A stretch of 64,000 nt of DNA from Labrys miyagiensis (GTDB taxonomy: Bacteria; Pseudomonadota; Alphaproteobacteria; Rhizobiales; Labraceae), in assembly GCF_030160835.1 (NCBI RefSeq), contig NZ_BSPC01000005.1:558001-622000 (forward strand), written 5' to 3'. The position numbers and the translations under genes were made by a program. Positions 17,257-26,464 of this stretch are shown in pieces (positions within the stretch are counted from its first letter, which is position 1; each line of letters starts with the position of its first letter). The notes under the pieces were generated by a model. The model was not told where the DNA came from. It did not search any database and saw only the letters and a program-made list of their open reading frames with translations.

Positions 17257-18381
17257 ATGAGTGAAGACGTCCAGCTCTCCAATGTCAGCATGGATTTCGG
17301 TGCCTTCCGGGCCGTCGACAATGTCGATGTCGCCATCAAGGCCGGCGAGTTCTTTTCGTTTCTCGGTCCCTCGGGCTGCGGCAAGACCACCATCCTGCGC
17401 ATGATCTCCGGCTTCACCGAGCCGACCTCGGGCGCCATCCGCATCGGCGGCAAGGACATGGCGGATATCGGGCCGAACCTGCGGCCGACAGCCCTGATCT
17501 TCCAGAACCTCGCGCTGTTTCCGCTGATGCCGGTGTGGGAGAACATCGCCTTCGGCCTGGAGGTGCGCGGCGTGCCCAGGGCCGAGCGACGGGCGCGGGC
17601 GGAGGAACTGCTGCGTCTGGTCGACCTGCCCGGCGCCGGCGACAAGCGCGTCAGCCAGATGTCGGGTGGCCAGCGCCAGCGCGTGGCGATCGCCCGGGCG
17701 CTCGCGGTCGAGCCCAAGGTCATGCTGCTCGACGAGCCGCTCTCCGCCCTCGACCTCAAGCTGCGCCTGCAATTGCGCAGCCAGTTGCGTGCCATCCAGC
17801 GGCGCACCAACGTCACCTTCATCTACATCACGCATGACCAGGGCGAGGCGCTCGCCATGTCCGACCGCATCGGCGTGATGTCGCAGGGCCGGCTCCAGCA
17901 GGTCGGCACGCCGGCCGAGATCTACAACAGCCCGGCCAACGGCTTCGTCGCCTCCTTCGTGGGCGAGAACAATGTGCTGCCGGGGGTCGTCACCGGGCTC
18001 AGCAACGGCCGAGATGGTTCCAAATTGGCGAAGTTCCGCACCCAGCAGGGCATCTTCATTGCAAGGCCAGGCCCTGGCGTGGCCAACCATGACGAGGCCA
18101 AGCTCTATGTGAGGCCAGAGCACATACGCCTGGAGGCGGCGCCCAATGCCGGGTTCAACTCGATCCCGGTGGAGGTGCTGGAAGTCACCTTCGAGGGCAG
18201 CGTCGTGCACGTGCACACCATGGATGCACGCCAGGGCATCGGCATGGTGCAGATGCACAATGATCCGGGCACACTGCTGCCGCGGCCCGGTGAGCGGCTC
18301 TACTTCAACTTCCCGGCCGACCGCAGCGTGATCCTGCATGACGCGCCAAAGGGGGCGTCTTCCCTGGGAGTGCATGGCTGA
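17257..18381 (+). CDS. ABC transporter ATP-binding protein, PotA-like
   Basis: 374 residues. Walker A GPSGCGKT at 37-44, Q-loop FQNLALFP at 82-89, signature SGGQ at 136-139, Walker B VMLLDE at 155-160, and a C-terminal TOBE-type regulatory domain (about 270-370) as in PotA/FbpC importers. It energises the importer formed with the two following permeases. The stop overlaps the start of the first permease by one base (TGATG), indicating coupling. Confidence 0.95.
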   Translation: MSEDVQLSNVSMDFGAFRAVDNVDVAIKAGEFFSFLGPSGCGKTTILRMISGFTEPTSGAIRIGGKDMADIGPNLRPTALIFQNLALFPLMPVWENIAFGLEVRGVPRAERRARAEELLRLVDLPGAGDKRVSQMSGGQRQRVAIARALAVEPKVMLLDEPLSALDLKLRLQLRSQLRAIQRRTNVTFIYITHDQGEALAMSDRIGVMSQGRLQQVGTPAEIYNSPANGFVASFVGENNVLPGVVTGLSNGRDGSKLAKFRTQQGIFIARPGPGVANHDEAKLYVRPEHIRLEAAPNAGFNSIPVEVLEVTFEGSVVHVHTMDARQGIGMVQMHNDPGTLLPRPGERLYFNFPADRSVILHDAPKGASSLGVHG

Positions 18382-19247
18382 TGCAGCGCCTGATCCAACG
18401 CTACGGCAAGGGCCTCACCGCCGTCCTCCTCGCGCTGACGGCGTTCTGGCTGCTGATCCTGGTTGTGCTGCCCGAGATCATCATGGTCAATTATTCGCTG
18501 CGGCCCTTCCTGCCGGTGGCGGATATCGGCGGACCCAGGGACGGCTACACGCTCGCCAATTATGCCACCTTCTTTGTGAGCTGGATTCACATCAAGGTCT
18601 TCCTGATCACCGTGCTGGTCTCCTGCCTGGTGACGGCGGTGTGCCTTGCGGCCTCCTATCCGGTGGCCTATTTCATGGCCAAGACCATTTCGGCCAAGGC
18701 CGCGGCTACGCTCTTCATGCTGGCGCTCGTGCCGCTGCTGGTGAGCGAATTGCTCAGGACTTTCGCCTGGAAGGTCATCCTCGACTACAAGGGGGTGCTG
18801 AACAGCTTCACCGGCCTCGAGGTCCGCTGGCTGTCCGGCTATAACGGCATCGCCGTCGGCCTCGTCTACACCTACATCTTGTTCATGCTGCTGCCGGTCT
18901 ACTCGTCGATCCAGTCGCTCGATGCCCACCAGATCGAGGCGGCGCGCGATCTCGGGGCCTCGCGCTGGCAGATGCACCGGCGCATCGTCATCCCCCACGC
19001 CAATTCCGGCATTGCCGCCGGCTGCGTGATGGTGTTCATGCTCTCGGCGGGCTCCATCCTGGTGCCGAACCTCCTGGAATCGCCGAATTCGCGCTGGTTC
19101 ACCCAGGTGATCCAGCAATGGTTCTTCGAGAGCCAGGACTGGCATACCGGCTCGGCCTATGCCTTCCTGCTGCTCGTGCTCTGCCTGGGCTTCGTTGCCG
19201 CTTTGCTCGGGCTGTTCCGCGTGCGGCTGGCGGATTTCGGCCGATGA
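18381..19247 (+). CDS. ABC transporter permease, PotB-like
   Basis: 288 residues with about six membrane segments. The cytoplasmic EAA loop, which contacts the ATPase, is seen as QIEAARDLGASRWQMHRRIV near residues 188-207. The upstream ATPase stop and this ATG overlap (TGATG), and the stop overlaps the second permease (ATGA). Together with the preceding Tat-exported binding protein it forms a polyamine-type importer. Confidence 0.94.
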   Translation: MQRLIQRYGKGLTAVLLALTAFWLLILVVLPEIIMVNYSLRPFLPVADIGGPRDGYTLANYATFFVSWIHIKVFLITVLVSCLVTAVCLAASYPVAYFMAKTISAKAAATLFMLALVPLLVSELLRTFAWKVILDYKGVLNSFTGLEVRWLSGYNGIAVGLVYTYILFMLLPVYSSIQSLDAHQIEAARDLGASRWQMHRRIVIPHANSGIAAGCVMVFMLSAGSILVPNLLESPNSRWFTQVIQQWFFESQDWHTGSAYAFLLLVLCLGFVAALLGLFRVRLADFGR

Positions 19248-20059
19248 AACCGCTTTATCCCGGCCGCAACCGCGCCAGCCTCTATGCGCTGGTGTTCTTC
19301 GCCTTCCTGCTGCTGCCGCTGGTGGTGATGGGCGGCGCCGCGCTCAACGATTCGGCCTTCCCCGCCATCATCCCCTGGAAGGGCTTCACGGGGCACTGGT
19401 TCGAAGTGCTCTTCGCCGATGCAAAATTGTGGGCCGCCGCGCTCCACACGCTGGTGGTGGCGCTCGTCGTCGTGGCGCTCGCCGTGCCGATCGGGGCGGC
19501 CGGCGCCATTCTCGTCAATGGCATCCACCCGCGCTTCCGCGCGCCGCTCTACGGGCTGATGATCGCGCCGATCCTGATGCCGGGCGCGGTGATCGGCATC
19601 GCCACTTTCCTGTTCTGGAGCGAGTTCGGGATCGGCGCCGGCCTGCACCTCTCCGTGCTCGGCCAGGTCTCCTTCATCGCCTCCTACGCCATGCTGCTGG
19701 TGCTGGCGCGGCTGCAGAGCTTCGATCCCGCTCTGCAGGAGGCGGCGCTCGACCTCGGCGCCTCGCATGTCCGGGTGATCCGGCGCGTGCTGATCCCGCA
19801 TCTGCGTCCGGCCCTGATCGCCGCGGCGCTGCTCGGCTTCTTCCAATCGGTCGAGAATTTCAATGTGACGCTGTTCACGGCCGGCGGCTCGCACACGCTC
19901 ACCACCTATATCTATTCGCGCACCCGCACCGGCATCGATCCCTCGATCAATGCGCTGGCGTTGATCCTGATCGGGATCGTGCTGGCGGGGCTGACTGGAT
20001 ATGAGGCGCGGCGGCGGTATTTGAGGAGGAGGGCGGGGCAGGAGAGGGCTGGCGGGTAG
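19244..20059 (+). CDS. ABC transporter permease, PotC-like
   Basis: 271 residues, about six membrane segments. EAA loop visible as LQEAALDLGASHVRVIRRVL near residues 165-184. ATG 19244 overlaps the previous stop (ATGA), and begins the family-like MKPLYPGRNRASLYALVFF. The frame is open further upstream but only over the previous gene. Last gene of the importer operon; a family C repeat begins 8 bases after its TAG stop. Confidence 0.94.
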   Translation: MKPLYPGRNRASLYALVFFAFLLLPLVVMGGAALNDSAFPAIIPWKGFTGHWFEVLFADAKLWAAALHTLVVALVVVALAVPIGAAGAILVNGIHPRFRAPLYGLMIAPILMPGAVIGIATFLFWSEFGIGAGLHLSVLGQVSFIASYAMLLVLARLQSFDPALQEAALDLGASHVRVIRRVLIPHLRPALIAAALLGFFQSVENFNVTLFTAGGSHTLTTYIYSRTRTGIDPSINALALILIGIVLAGLTGYEARRRYLRRRAGQERAGG

Positions 20060-20066
20060 GGGCCCT

Positions 20067-20152
20067 CCTGGGAGCGCAGGCGTCTCGCCTGCTTCTTCCT
20101 ATCCAGTGGACGAACCGTTTCCAAGAGCAGGCGAGACGCCTGCGGTCCCAGG
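20067..20152. repeat. Inverted repeat, family C
   Basis: Arms 20067-20095 and 20123-20152 share outer CTGGGA(G/C)CGC and inner AGGCGTCTCGCCTG. It fills the gap between the convergent permease and pterin dehydratase stop codons and may serve as a bidirectional terminator. Confidence 0.93.
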
Positions 20153-20172
20153 AGCGCTTCCGGGCGCCGTGC

Positions 20173-20478
20173 CTACACCCCCATGCTGGCGGCGATCTTG
20201 TCCATGCTCCTGGCCAGCTTGACGTCGAGCTCCGTCAGCCCGTCGGCGTCATGCGTGGCCAGCGTCACGTCCACCGTCTTGTAGACATTGGACCATTCGG
20301 GATGGTGGTTCAGCTTCTCCGCCACCAAAGCCGCCCGCGTCATGAAGCCGAAGGCTTCGTTGAAGTTGCGGAAGGTGAAGACGCGCCGGATCGCCTCGCG
20401 CCCGGGCGTCAATGCCCAACCGGAAAGCTCGACCAGGGCGGTGTGGCGTTCATTCTCGGTAAGCCGGGGATGGGACAT
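20173..20478 (-). CDS. 4a-hydroxytetrahydrobiopterin dehydratase
   Basis: 101 residues, the usual size of pterin-4a-carbinolamine dehydratase (PhhB/PCD). The signature [13 protein letters not shown] covers residues 54-66 with active-site His58, His59 and a further His76 in LATHDADG. It recycles the pterin cofactor after aromatic amino acid hydroxylation, although no hydroxylase gene lies nearby. A strong AGGAGG box precedes the ATG. The thpR gene lies 19 bases upstream on the same strand, so they probably form one transcript. Confidence 0.95.
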   Translation of the reverse strand: MSHPRLTENERHTALVELSGWALTPGREAIRRVFTFRNFNEAFGFMTRAALVAEKLNHHPEWSNVYKTVDVTLATHDADGLTELDVKLARSMDKIAASMGV

Positions 20479-20497
20479 TGCGTCCTCCTATCTCGTC

Positions 20498-21055
20498 CTA
20501 TCGTGAGACAGCCGCCTCGCGCCGCTGCAGGTCATAGGCCTCCTCGACGATATAGGGGCCACCGCCGACCGAATCGCGCGAGGAGTAGAGCACGAAGCGT
20601 CCTGCCGTAAAGGACAGGCGCCCGCCACCGCGCAGGGCCAGCCAATCGGCCGTCAGGCGGGCCGTGGCCTCGCTGCGCAGCCGCGCCAGGGTGACATGGG
20701 GCGTGTATTGCCGGTTTTCGATGGGCACGCCCAAACGCCGGAGCAGGCGCTCCTGCGAGGCCTGCAGCTCCATCAGCGGCGTTGAAGGCAGCACCCTGGC
20801 ATAGACCGATTTGGGCCTGGCGCCGCCAAAGGCGTCGACGCCGTCGATCTGCACTTCGACTTCCGGCCGGCGCACGCCGTCCAGCGCCTCGGCGACATCG
20901 CGGGCCAGGCGGTCATCGATGTCGCCGATGAAGGACAGGGTGATGTGATAATTCTCGACATCGATCCAGCGTGCGCCCGGCAAACCGCCGCGCAACGTGG
21001 ACAATCGCATGCCGATGATGGGGGGAACTTCCAGGGCGGTGAAGAGACGCGGCAT
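20498..21055 (-). CDS. thpR: RNA 2',3'-cyclic phosphodiesterase
   Basis: 185 residues of the 2H phosphoesterase superfamily. The two catalytic HxT motifs are HIT at 37-39 and HVT at 120-122, each in the expected strand context (YHITLSFIG and YTPHVTLARL). The family opens 2',3'-cyclic phosphates on RNA ends in vitro; the biological role is uncertain. It is probably co-transcribed with the pterin dehydratase gene downstream. Confidence 0.93.
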   Translation of the reverse strand: MPRLFTALEVPPIIGMRLSTLRGGLPGARWIDVENYHITLSFIGDIDDRLARDVAEALDGVRRPEVEVQIDGVDAFGGARPKSVYARVLPSTPLMELQASQERLLRRLGVPIENRQYTPHVTLARLRSEATARLTADWLALRGGGRLSFTAGRFVLYSSRDSVGGGPYIVEEAYDLQRREAAVSR

Positions 21056-21178
21056 GGGATAAACGCCGTATGGCTAACGTCAACACGGCAATCCTAGAGA
21101 GGTTTTCTGCGTTGGGGAAAGCACAAAGCGTTGTGGGTGCGAAAAAACCTGCGGAAAAACTGGGGGGCGCGGACTATC

Positions 21179-21261
21179 CCGGGTGCACGGGCATCCTGCC
21201 CGTTCTTTCTTCACCGCAAGCACGACGTTTCAAGAACGGGCAGGATGCCCGTGCACCCGGA
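21179..21261. repeat. Inverted repeat, family D
   Basis: Arms 21179-21206 and 21232-21261 with inner core GGGCATCCTGCCC and outer CGGGTGCAC. Same architecture as families A-C but a different outer sequence. It lies 9 bases beyond the stop codon (21271) of the aldo/keto reductase. Confidence 0.93.
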
Positions 21262-21270
21262 ACGCTCCCA

Positions 21271-22317
21271 TCACGGCGCCGGGTTCATATGTAGCTGGTG
21301 GATCGCATCGATGCGCGCCTCGAGGTCGCTCGGCAAGGCGACATTGATCGAGGAGATCGCCGTCTTGAGCTGCGCCATTGTCGAGGCGCCGATGATGTTG
21401 GCGGTGAGGAAGGGCCGCGTGTTGACGAAGGCGAGGGCGAGATGGGCGGGATCCAGGCCATATTCCCGGGCGAGGTCGAGATAGGCCTCGAAGGCGACAT
21501 CGGCGCCGGGCTTCTCATAGCGCTGCAGGCGGTTGTAGAGTGCCTTGCGCGAGCCGGCGGGCAGGGCGCCATGGCGATATTTGCCCGTCAGGTATCCCTG
21601 CGCCAGCGGCGAATAGGCGAGCAGGCCGAGCTGCTCGCGCATGGCGATCTCGCCGAGGCCCGTCTCGAAGGTGCGGTTCACCAGCGAATAGGCGTTCTGG
21701 ATCGACTGCATGCGCGCACGGCCACGGACCTCGCTCTCCTTCAGGAAGCTCATCGCGCCCCAGGGGCTCTCGTTGGACAGGCCCAGCCAGCGCACCTTGC
21801 CCGCCTTGACGAAACCGTCGAGCACGTCGAGCTGCTCGGCGATCGTCGTGGTCTCGCTCTGGGGATGGACCTGGAACGCGGTGGGGTTGGAGCCCCAGCT
21901 CACCGGGCGCTCGGGCCAGTGGATCTGGTAGAGATCGATATAATCGGTCTGGAGCCGCTTCAGGCTCTTGTCGAGCGCTTCGGTCATATGGGCGCGGTTG
22001 AGCCGCGTCGGCTCCTTGCTGTCGCGCAGCCAAGTGAACGTGCTCGCGCCGGCGACCTTGGAGGCCAGGACCACCTTCGAACGGGTGCCGCGGGCCTTGA
22101 ACCACGCACCGATGATGCGCTCGGTCGAGCCGGTGGTCTCAGCCTTGGGCGGCACCGAATACATCTCGGCGGTGTCGAAGAAATTGATGCCCTGTTCGAG
22201 GGCATAATCCATCTGTTCGAAGCCTTCGGCCTCACTATTCTGGTCGCCCCACGTCATGGTGCCCAGGCAAATGACGGAGACGTCCTGGCCGGTGCGGCCC
22301 AGCTTATGAAATTTCAT
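21271..22317 (-). CDS. Aldo/keto reductase, Tas-like
   Basis: 348 residues closely matching the Tas group of NADPH-dependent aldo/keto reductases (LGTMTWGDQNSEAEGFEQMD, YSLVNRTFE). The catalytic tetrad is Asp48, Tyr53, Lys87 and His133. ATG 22317 (MKFHKLGRTG) is the family start; the frame remains open 234 bases upstream into AT-richer DNA without family sequence. No Shine-Dalgarno box is obvious. Substrate unknown. The gene borders the AT-rich patch that carries the lectin gene. Confidence 0.92.
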   Translation of the reverse strand: MKFHKLGRTGQDVSVICLGTMTWGDQNSEAEGFEQMDYALEQGINFFDTAEMYSVPPKAETTGSTERIIGAWFKARGTRSKVVLASKVAGASTFTWLRDSKEPTRLNRAHMTEALDKSLKRLQTDYIDLYQIHWPERPVSWGSNPTAFQVHPQSETTTIAEQLDVLDGFVKAGKVRWLGLSNESPWGAMSFLKESEVRGRARMQSIQNAYSLVNRTFETGLGEIAMREQLGLLAYSPLAQGYLTGKYRHGALPAGSRKALYNRLQRYEKPGADVAFEAYLDLAREYGLDPAHLALAFVNTRPFLTANIIGASTMAQLKTAISSINVALPSDLEARIDAIHQLHMNPAP

Positions 22318-22982
22318 GGAAAGGAATTGTCCGATCAAAAGAGGTGATCTGTTTGGCCTATCGATGGGGTTTCTGGCAAGAACTTCTCCCGGGATCGAAG
22401 GCATCTTTCTTCCCTTAGCTCCGTGCCTGTGAGCGCAGCAATTCTGGCCGCAGGGCTTGCGGAACTGAAGGGCGTAAATGCAACGAAGGAAGTGTGGCCG
22501 CAAATTTGGGCCCGAGAAGCTGGGACTGGTGAAGCAACACTGGCTCTTCACAGGCTCTGGGTCAACGATCTCCGATCTAATTTTTAAGGTTATTGGTATT
22601 TAATCTCAACATAATTTTAAGTTTAATCATGAATATTGAGCGCAATATTTCTTTTTGCTCATTCGACAAAGTTATTATTCTTATTATATTGACAATGAAG
22701 GTTAAAATAAACTGGTACAAACGTTCATGTATTTAAAAATAATGGCTTCATATAATTCCGTATTAACTTATTCACACCGGAGTCACGTCTGGATTGTTAT
22801 CTTTTATCTGTTGCTGCGAAGCTTGTATGGTAAAGCGTAATAGGCGACAATATTCATAAAAACACTGTGCGGAAAAATAATTAAATAAGCACATAAATAG
22901 GTCTGTTTTACGTTTTTCTTCGCATGAAAACCTGACTTCTCTGCATCAAGAAGTGAACAATGTTGACAAATTGGAGCGAGCC
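22318..22982. other. AT-rich intergenic region with a possible gene remnant
   Basis: About 665 bases. The part from about 22575 to 22950 is strikingly AT-rich for this genome, with many A/T runs. At 22429-22587 (plus) a 52-codon frame from a GTG to TAA reads as ordinary protein (SAAILAAGLAELKGVNATKE), and could be the 3' end of a lost gene; no family was recognised. The AT-rich part presumably contains the lectin promoter, but no box pair could be chosen. Confidence 0.55.
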
Positions 22983-23324
22983 ATGAGCAATATGCTGAAT
23001 CCAGGACAAAGTTTGTTCACGAACCAGAGTCTTAATTCCAACGATGGACGGTTTACCCTTATTCTTCAAACAGACGGCAATCTAGTTCTTTACCGTACCC
23101 AGGATCATCGTGCCTTATGGGCGACTGGAACCAATGGCCAAGATACGCACCATGCAATCATGCAGGGCGACGGCAATTTTGTACTTTACCATGAGAATAA
23201 CACGGCGGCCTGGGCTTCGGGCACGAATGGCAAGCCAGGATCGTATCTGATCCTGCAAAATGATGGGAATCTAGTGATCTATTGGCCGAGAGACCCCGTA
23301 TGGGCCAGTGGCACCAATCAGTAG
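22983..23324 (+). CDS. B-lectin (GNA-type, mannose-binding) domain protein
   Basis: 113 residues consisting of a single bulb-lectin domain. All three mannose-binding motifs QxDxNxVxY are intact: 29-37 (QTDGNLVLY), 61-69 (QGDGNFVLY) and 92-100 (QNDGNLVIY). There is no signal peptide and no second domain, unlike LlpA bacteriocins, which carry two. The chosen ATG has a GGAG box 7 bases upstream; a GTG start at 22953 would add ten residues. Base composition is far lower in GC than the neighbours and the gene follows an AT-rich patch, indicating recent acquisition. It may bind mannose-type glycans; biological role is unknown. Confidence 0.9.
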   Translation: MSNMLNPGQSLFTNQSLNSNDGRFTLILQTDGNLVLYRTQDHRALWATGTNGQDTHHAIMQGDGNFVLYHENNTAAWASGTNGKPGSYLILQNDGNLVIYWPRDPVWASGTNQ

Positions 23325-23331
23325 CGGTCCC

Positions 23332-23352
23332 TCGCCAAGGGCCCCTTGGCGA
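23332..23352 (+). terminator. Possible stem-loop after the lectin gene
   Basis: CGCCAAGG / CCTTGGCG form an 8-base perfect stem with a 3-base loop 8 bases after the lectin stop. There is no T-run, so it is only a candidate terminator or mRNA stabiliser. The remaining 200 bases to pncB show nothing else. Confidence 0.35.
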
Positions 23353-23557
23353 AAGCAGACAGTTCCCTTGCTAGGTCGGCATTAAAGGAGGGCTCGGCGA
23401 CTGCCGGGTCCCTCGGGGGCGGCAAACGGCTTTCGGTCACAATTGGAATTGCTATCAAGGATCTGCATCATTGCATTTTTTTGGTAAACTCGCTGAGGCC
23501 CTAACCGTCATCGGATTACAAGACAATAGCTGGCCGCCAGAGGGAAAGAGCCGCCCC

Positions 23558-24859
23558 TCAAACCTGCACCTCCTGCATTCCCCGCCCTTCTTCCCCGAAC
23601 ACCTTCAGATAGCGCTCGATCGCCGGCTTGCCGCCGGTGGCCTTGGCGAGGTTGTCGGAGAGTTTCACCGCCGGCTTGCCGTTCACCGCGGTGATCTTGC
23701 ACACCAGCGAGATCGGGTCGAGCAGCGGGATCGGCTGCGAGCCGCAGCCGCGGAAGTCGTTGGTGAGGTTGGTGCCCCAGCCATAGGAGGGGCGCATGCG
23801 GCCGTTGAAGCTCTTGTGGGCCGTCTCGATCGAATCGATGTCGAGCCCGTCGGAGAAGATGATCAGCTTATCCTTGGGGTTGCGCCCGCGTGCCTTGTAC
23901 CAGTCGATGATCTCCTCGCCCGCTTGCTGGATCGGCTTGGAATCCGGGCGCATGCCGGTCCAGTCGGCCACCCAGTCGGGGGCGCGGTCGAGGAAGGCGG
24001 CGGTGCCGAAGGTGTCGGGCAGCACGATCAGGAGGTTGCCGTCATAGAAGTCGCGCCACATCTCCAGCACCTTGTAGGGTGACTCGCGCAAGGCCGCGTC
24101 CTCCTCGCACAGCGCCGCATAGACCATCGGCAGCTCATGGGCGTTGGTGCCGATCGATTCCAGGTCGTTGTTCATGGCGAGCAGCACGTTGGAGGTGCCG
24201 ACGAAGGCCTTGTCGAGACCCTCCTTCATCGCCTCCACGCACCAGCTCTGCCACAGGAAGGAGTGGCGGCGGCGGGTGCCGAAATCGGAGATGCGCAGGT
24301 TCTCGAGCTTCTTCAGCCGCTCGATCTTGTCCCAGAGCTTGGCCTTGGCGCGGGCATAGAGGATGTCGAGCTCGAAGCGGCCCATCGAGCGGGTGGCGGC
24401 GCGCGACTTCAATTCGTTGATAATGGCGAGCGCCGGCACCTCCCACATGGTGGCCTGGCTCCAGGGCGCATCGAACTCCAGCACATAGTCGCCATTCTCG
24501 ATGCGCAGATCGTAGTCCGGCAGGCTGAAATCGGTAAGCCAGTCGAGGAATTCGGGGCGGAAGATCTGCTGCTTGCCATAGAAGGTGTTGCCGCGCAGCC
24601 AGATCAGCTCGCGCTTGCCGAAGCGCAGCGTGCGGGCATGGTCGAGCTGGTCGCGCAGCTCCCTCTCGTCGATCACCTCGGCCAGGTTGATCGACTTGGT
24701 GCGGTTGATCACGGTGAAGGTGGTGCGCACATTCTCATGGCGGGCATGGATGGGCTGCAGCATCAGGAGTTTGTAGAAATCCGTGTCCAGGAGGCTGCGG
24801 ACGATCGGGTCGAGCTTCCAGGTCCGATCATAGACCCGCTTGGCGATATCGATATTCAT
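23558..24859 (-). CDS. pncB: Nicotinate phosphoribosyltransferase
   Basis: 433 residues. Converts nicotinate and PRPP to nicotinate mononucleotide in NAD salvage, coupled to ATP hydrolysis. Family stretches include [12 protein letters not shown] at the N-terminus, FGTRRRHS at 193-200, GTSN at 221-224 and GTNAHE at 237-242 holding His241, the likely phosphorylated histidine. The C-terminal FSDGLD and [10 protein letters not shown] loops bind phosphoribose. It stands alone; a family G repeat lies 17 bases upstream of its start. Confidence 0.96.
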   Translation of the reverse strand: MNIDIAKRVYDRTWKLDPIVRSLLDTDFYKLLMLQPIHARHENVRTTFTVINRTKSINLAEVIDERELRDQLDHARTLRFGKRELIWLRGNTFYGKQQIFRPEFLDWLTDFSLPDYDLRIENGDYVLEFDAPWSQATMWEVPALAIINELKSRAATRSMGRFELDILYARAKAKLWDKIERLKKLENLRISDFGTRRRHSFLWQSWCVEAMKEGLDKAFVGTSNVLLAMNNDLESIGTNAHELPMVYAALCEEDAALRESPYKVLEMWRDFYDGNLLIVLPDTFGTAAFLDRAPDWVADWTGMRPDSKPIQQAGEEIIDWYKARGRNPKDKLIIFSDGLDIDSIETAHKSFNGRMRPSYGWGTNLTNDFRGCGSQPIPLLDPISLVCKITAVNGKPAVKLSDNLAKATGGKPAIERYLKVFGEEGRGMQEVQV

Positions 24860-24875
24860 GGAACCCTACAAACCC

Positions 24876-24980
24876 CGGAGCAAAGCGCGTTCAAACGGAA
24901 ACGCTGTCTTGTTCTGGCTCTTTTCTCGACGCGTCCTCGCGATTTTTGCCGAATTCCGCCAAATCGCAAAGCGCCTCAGC
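24876..24980. repeat. Interspersed repeat, family G, copy 1
   Basis: Starts GAGCAAAGCGCGTT, continues with CGGAAACGCT, a GACGCGT block and ends with AAATCGCAAAGCGC. A second diverged copy in the same orientation lies at 25993-26098, so the polysaccharide lyase gene is flanked on both sides. Confidence 0.8.
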
Positions 24981-25071
24981 ACGAAGCTGGGGAACATGCG
25001 TGCAACCACAGGCAAGATCAAGGGCCACAGGGGTCGGAATAGCGTCGCTGCCGTTGTTGTTGCCGACAAAA

Positions 25072-25980
25072 TCACTTCGGATCATCCGTCATGCGCCGGA
25101 AACGGGCCAGCTTGGCAAAATTGACCCCGGTCTCCCGGTCGCGGTAGGGGCCGAATTTGAAATATTGCATGGCCGAGCCGCTGGCATCCGTATAGCCGAT
25201 CCGGCCCGTGACCTTGGCGATGGGTTTGCCATCCGCCGAGATCTCGATGAGGGCGCGGTCCGTGCCCACATCCTTGAGGTGAAAGCCCATGGTGACCCAC
25301 CGGCCGAACGGACTGGGAAGCGGGCCGTAGGTGGTGACCTTCACATCGGAATCGCAGGTTATCCCCGTGCTGCCATGCGGCTGGTCGCTGTGGGAAAAGG
25401 AGCTTCCCGGCACTTTTGGCGAGACGCTGTCCGCCGCGGCGACGATCCGGCATTCCGGCCGCAGGGCGGCATCGGCGGAGCGATTGTCCTGCTGGATGGT
25501 GACGGTGAAGGCATGGCCGTCGAAGCGCTGGGCCAGGAACGGTGAGCGGCCTCCCTGCTTCCACTGCCCGCTGACGAAGCGCGGCGAGCGGTCGCTGATC
25601 CCGGGGTCGATCAGCATGGCGAACTCGTAGCGGACCTCCGTGCCGAGCCGGAGGGCGAGGTCGTCCGCCTCCCATAGCTCGGCCCGTTCATCATCGGCCT
25701 CCGGCGTGAAGGGCGGCGGGCCGTTGAGGCATGCTTGATGGCTGTTGAGGAAAGTCTGCGCCGCCACGTCGTTGCGGGGAGCGACCGTGGCAACCGCGGC
25801 GCGAAAGCCCTGGCCCGGCACGGTCTCGATGTCGAAGTGATTCTCGGGCCGGTCGCATTGAAACCAGTTGGCGGGATCGAGCGTGCTGCCGGTAAAATCG
25901 TCCCGAACATCCTGGGCCCGCGCCAAGCCGGAAAAACTGCAACCCACCATCGCCAGAATGGCGATCTGCCGAATGAACAC
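25072..25980 (-). CDS. Secreted polysaccharide lyase, heparin lyase I-like
   Basis: 302 residues with a Sec signal peptide (cleavage probable after SGLARA, residue 22). The rest is a jelly-roll protein of the Polysacc_lyase type: DDERAELWEAD near residue 95, RYEFAMLIDPG, FVSGQWKQGG and TVTIQQDNRS strands, and a WVTMGFHLK segment. It probably cleaves an anionic polysaccharide in the periplasm or outside the cell. GTG start 25980 has an AGGGAG box at ideal distance. The gene is bracketed by two copies of repeat family G. Family assignment is fairly firm; substrate unknown. Confidence 0.8.
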   Translation of the reverse strand: MFIRQIAILAMVGCSFSGLARAQDVRDDFTGSTLDPANWFQCDRPENHFDIETVPGQGFRAAVATVAPRNDVAAQTFLNSHQACLNGPPPFTPEADDERAELWEADDLALRLGTEVRYEFAMLIDPGISDRSPRFVSGQWKQGGRSPFLAQRFDGHAFTVTIQQDNRSADAALRPECRIVAAADSVSPKVPGSSFSHSDQPHGSTGITCDSDVKVTTYGPLPSPFGRWVTMGFHLKDVGTDRALIEISADGKPIAKVTGRIGYTDASGSAMQYFKFGPYRDRETGVNFAKLARFRRMTDDPK

Positions 25981-25992
25981 GTCATGCTCCCT

Positions 25993-26098
25993 AGAGCAAA
26001 ATGCGTTTGGCCGGAAACGCTATTTTTCTCTAACTCTTTGTTTCGACGCGTTTTTGCGATTCTTGACGATTCCAGCGGATCGCAAAACGCTTTGGCCG
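25993..26098. repeat. Interspersed repeat, family G, copy 2
   Basis: GAGCAAAATGCGTTTGGCCG, CGGAAACGCT, GACGCGTTTTTGCGATT and GATCGCAAAACGC align with copy 1 at 24876. A shorter related fragment (GAATGCTTTCGCATTTTGC) is seen at 35382-35400. Confidence 0.8.
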
Positions 26099-26227
26099 AT
26101 GGAGCACTTCAGCGCGCTTCTTTTCCTGATTCGCTGCAACATGCATCAGCCTAGCGCGGAGCACAATGCGATCCCGTTGCCGTTAGGGCTCTGAACTCGG
26201 GCTAACAAGAGTGGGGGCGGACCGGTT

Positions 26228-26356
26228 CGTCATTCCGGCTGGAGCGCAGCGACACGCCGGAATCCATGAACACAACCCTCACAAGACAGTGTTCATGGAT
26301 TCCGGGTCTCCACTCACAAGCGAAGCTTGTGAGGATACGGGCGCCCGGAATGACGT
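26228..26356. repeat. Inverted repeat, family H
   Basis: Left arm CGTCATTCCGG ... CGGAATCCATGAACAC and right arm GTGTTCATGGATTCCGG ... CCCGGAATGACG mirror each other, with a second CACAAGCGAAGCTTGTG palindrome at 26314-26331. This type of element is widespread in proteobacteria. It lies about 110 bases upstream of the aminotransferase gene. Confidence 0.9.
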
Positions 26357-26464
26357 TCCCCGCCGCTTAATAACCCGAGTTCGGAGCCCCGGGTTGCCGT
26401 CCGGGAGCATGTTCCTTGACGCTCCCCTCTCCAGCCTTCCATAAAACCCGGGTGGGAGGAACGA

